The notes under the pieces were generated by a model, which saw only the letters and a list, made by a program, of their open reading frames with translations, made no database searches and was not told the origin of the DNA. Both the position numbers and the translations under genes were made by a program. From Hymenobacter nivis (lineage in GTDB: Bacteria > Bacteroidota > Bacteroidia > Cytophagales > Hymenobacteraceae), in contig NZ_RCYZ01000001.1 of the NCBI RefSeq assembly GCF_006439025.1, positions 930,001 through 994,000 of the forward strand: a stretch of DNA of 64,000 nt, written 5' to 3'. Shown piece by piece: positions 62,702-64,000 of this stretch. Positions within the stretch are counted from its first letter, which is position 1. Each line of letters begins with the position of its first letter.

Positions 62702-63970
62702 TTAGCTGGCTTGGGCAAACAGATCGAGCTGCTGCGTGACCAAGGCTGAGCGCACCGAGCCGGCCCCGAACAGGATCTGGCGGCGCACCTGCTGCTCGGT
62801 CAGCTCGCCCAGGGCGGTGCGCTGCTCGCCGCGGCAGGTAAGGAAAAATTTGGCCCGTTTCAGCACCACGCCGAAGCTGTGCAGGTGCTCCAGGGTGAGC
62901 GGGGCGAAGCGCCGGGCCGCGATGATGCGCTTGGCCGACCGGGCCCCCACACCGGGAATGCGCAGGATCATCTCAAAATCGGCCGTGTTCACGTCGATCG
63001 GAAACACGTGGCGGTTGCGCAGGGCCCAGGCCAGCTTGGGGTCAATTTCCAGGTCGAGGTGCGGGTGCGCAGGGTCGAGTATTTCGTCGGCCTGGAAGCC
63101 GTAAAAGCGCATCAGCCAGTCGGTTTGGTACAGGCGGTGCTCGCGGATCACGGGCGGCTGCGTCACCTGAGGCAGGCGGGCGTCGTCGGTCACGGGCACG
63201 TAGCCCGAGTAGTACACGCGCTTCAGGCCGTAGCCCTGGTAGAGCGAGTCGGAGAGCTTGATGATTTGCAGGTCGGTTTCGCCGCTGGCCCCCACGATGA
63301 GCTGGGTAGTTTGGCCCGCGGTAGCGAAGGCCGGCACCTTCTTGAAGAGCGCCTTTTCTTCCTTATTCTGAATAATGCCGTCCCGAATCTGGGCCATCGG
63401 CGTCAGAATCTCCTGGTAGTTCTTCTCCGGCGCCAGCGTTTGCAGGGCCAATTCCGAGGGCAGCTCAATGTTCACGCTCAGGCGGTCGGCGTAGAGGCCG
63501 GCTTCCTGAATCAGCTCTTCGGAGGCCCCGGGGATGGTTTTGACGTGGATGTAGCCGTTGAATTTGTGCTCGGTGCGCAGCGTTTTCACAATTCGCACCA
63601 GGCGCTCCATCGTGTAGTCGGGGCTGCTGAAAATGCCGGAGCTCAGGAACAGCCCTTCGATGTAGTTGCGGCGGTAGAAGTTGATGGTCAGGTCCACGAC
63701 TTCCTCCACCGTGAAGGCGGCACGCTTCACGTCGTTTGAGCGGCGCGACACGCAATAGGCGCAGTCGAAGATGCAGTGGTTGGTGAGCAGGATTTTGAGC
63801 AGGCTCACGCAGCGGCCATCCTCGGTGTAGCTGTGGCAAATGCCCATACCTTCGGCATTGCCCAGGCCCTTGCCTTCATTTTTGCGCTTGCCGCCGCTGC
63901 TGCTGCACGAAGCATCGTACTTCGCGGCATCGGCTAATATGCTTAGTTTTTCCTGAATGCGCTCGTTCAT
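62702..63970 (-). CDS. Radical-SAM protein, putative DNA modification/repair (TIGR03916-like)
   Basis: 422 aa, complete; the start ATG is 30 nt from the window end. The 4Fe-4S site Cys66-x3-Cys70-x2-Cys73 lies in LLTNHCIFDCAYC. Further Cys at 22, 45 and 54 precede it. A C-terminal helix-hairpin-helix (about 330-350: FEMILRIPGVGARSAKRIIAARRF) points to DNA binding. The family occurs with DUF4130 proteins across many bacteria and is predicted to act in DNA repair or modification; its chemistry is not established. The gene is the first of the cluster seen here; its promoter is outside the window. Confidence 0.9.
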   Translation of the reverse strand: MNERIQEKLSILADAAKYDASCSSSGGKRKNEGKGLGNAEGMGICHSYTEDGRCVSLLKILLTNHCIFDCAYCVSRRSNDVKRAAFTVEEVVDLTINFYRRNYIEGLFLSSGIFSSPDYTMERLVRIVKTLRTEHKFNGYIHVKTIPGASEELIQEAGLYADRLSVNIELPSELALQTLAPEKNYQEILTPMAQIRDGIIQNKEEKALFKKVPAFATAGQTTQLIVGASGETDLQIIKLSDSLYQGYGLKRVYYSGYVPVTDDARLPQVTQPPVIREHRLYQTDWLMRFYGFQADEILDPAHPHLDLEIDPKLAWALRNRHVFPIDVNTADFEMILRIPGVGARSAKRIIAARRFAPLTLEHLHSFGVVLKRAKFFLTCRGEQRTALGELTEQQVRRQILFGAGSVRSALVTQQLDLFAQAS

Positions 63971-64000
63971 CGGGAATGGCTGCTTTTCGGTGTTAAAAGT

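Overview
The window looks like chromosomal DNA of a high-GC member of the Bacteroidota, most likely a Hymenobacter-type organism (family Hymenobacteraceae). The basis is secreted proteins ending in a type IX secretion (T9SS, Por) sorting domain, promoters of the Bacteroidota type (TTG, about 19 nt, TAnnTTTG), a short F1 epsilon subunit, DUF779/aldehyde dehydrogenase and DUF4130/radical-SAM modules, and very high G/C at third codon positions. No phage, insertion sequence, CRISPR array or plasmid function was seen. It is a mostly housekeeping and accessory chromosomal segment with 49 supported protein genes and one tRNA gene.

Layout. 1-7.5 kb: two tandem, homologous secreted S8-type proteases with PKD repeats; the first is cut by the window edge. 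7.6-10.7 kb (minus): AI-2E family permease and atpD-atpC. 10.9-18.9 kb: tRNA-Gln, prs, a VOC protein, katG (minus), a CocE-type hydrolase (minus), then rplY and pth. 19-27.3 kb: metG (minus), a Lys/Ala/Pro-rich DNA-binding-like protein, a small lipoprotein, a DUF3050 protein and msrB (minus), typA, a hypothetical protein and cyanase. 27.4-35.8 kb: secreted GH2 glycosidase, TrmH-type RNA methyltransferase, histidine kinase plus response regulator, a Gly/Tyr-repeat protein, an endonuclease III-like protein, DUF167 and a pyridoxamine-phosphate-oxidase-fold protein. 35.9-40.2 kb (minus): a glycosyltransferase-deacetylase fusion, threonine synthase and a LysR regulator. 40.3-49.3 kb: alpha-2-macroglobulin lipoprotein, glycosyltransferase and PBP1C. 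49.4-57.5 kb: small envelope proteins, a DUF779/aldehyde dehydrogenase/AraC module, two beta-propeller-type secreted proteins and a lipoprotein. 57.5-64 kb: GreA/B-type factor, MFS exporter, dTDP-4-dehydrorhamnose reductase, and a DUF4130 / hydrolase / small protein / radical-SAM cluster.

How genes work together. The alpha-2-macroglobulin and PBP1C genes form the known periplasmic defence/repair pair, here with a glycosyltransferase gene inserted and translationally coupled to pbpC. The DUF779, aldehyde dehydrogenase and divergent AraC genes look like an aldehyde-inducible oxidation unit. The radical-SAM and DUF4130 proteins are a known but functionally unsolved pair predicted to act in DNA repair or modification; here an alpha/beta hydrolase and a small Cys-rich protein lie between them.

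The most unusual sequence-level signals are a very frequent GGGGCCC palindrome that behaves like a highly iterated motif, a 247-bp stretch shared without change by the two protease genes although their flanks have diverged, many very long near-perfect hairpins at gene ends (including a 60-bp perfect palindrome over the pth stop codon), a three-copy intergenic repeat, and a cluster of ATTAATT/TTAATTAA motifs confined to metG and its flanks.
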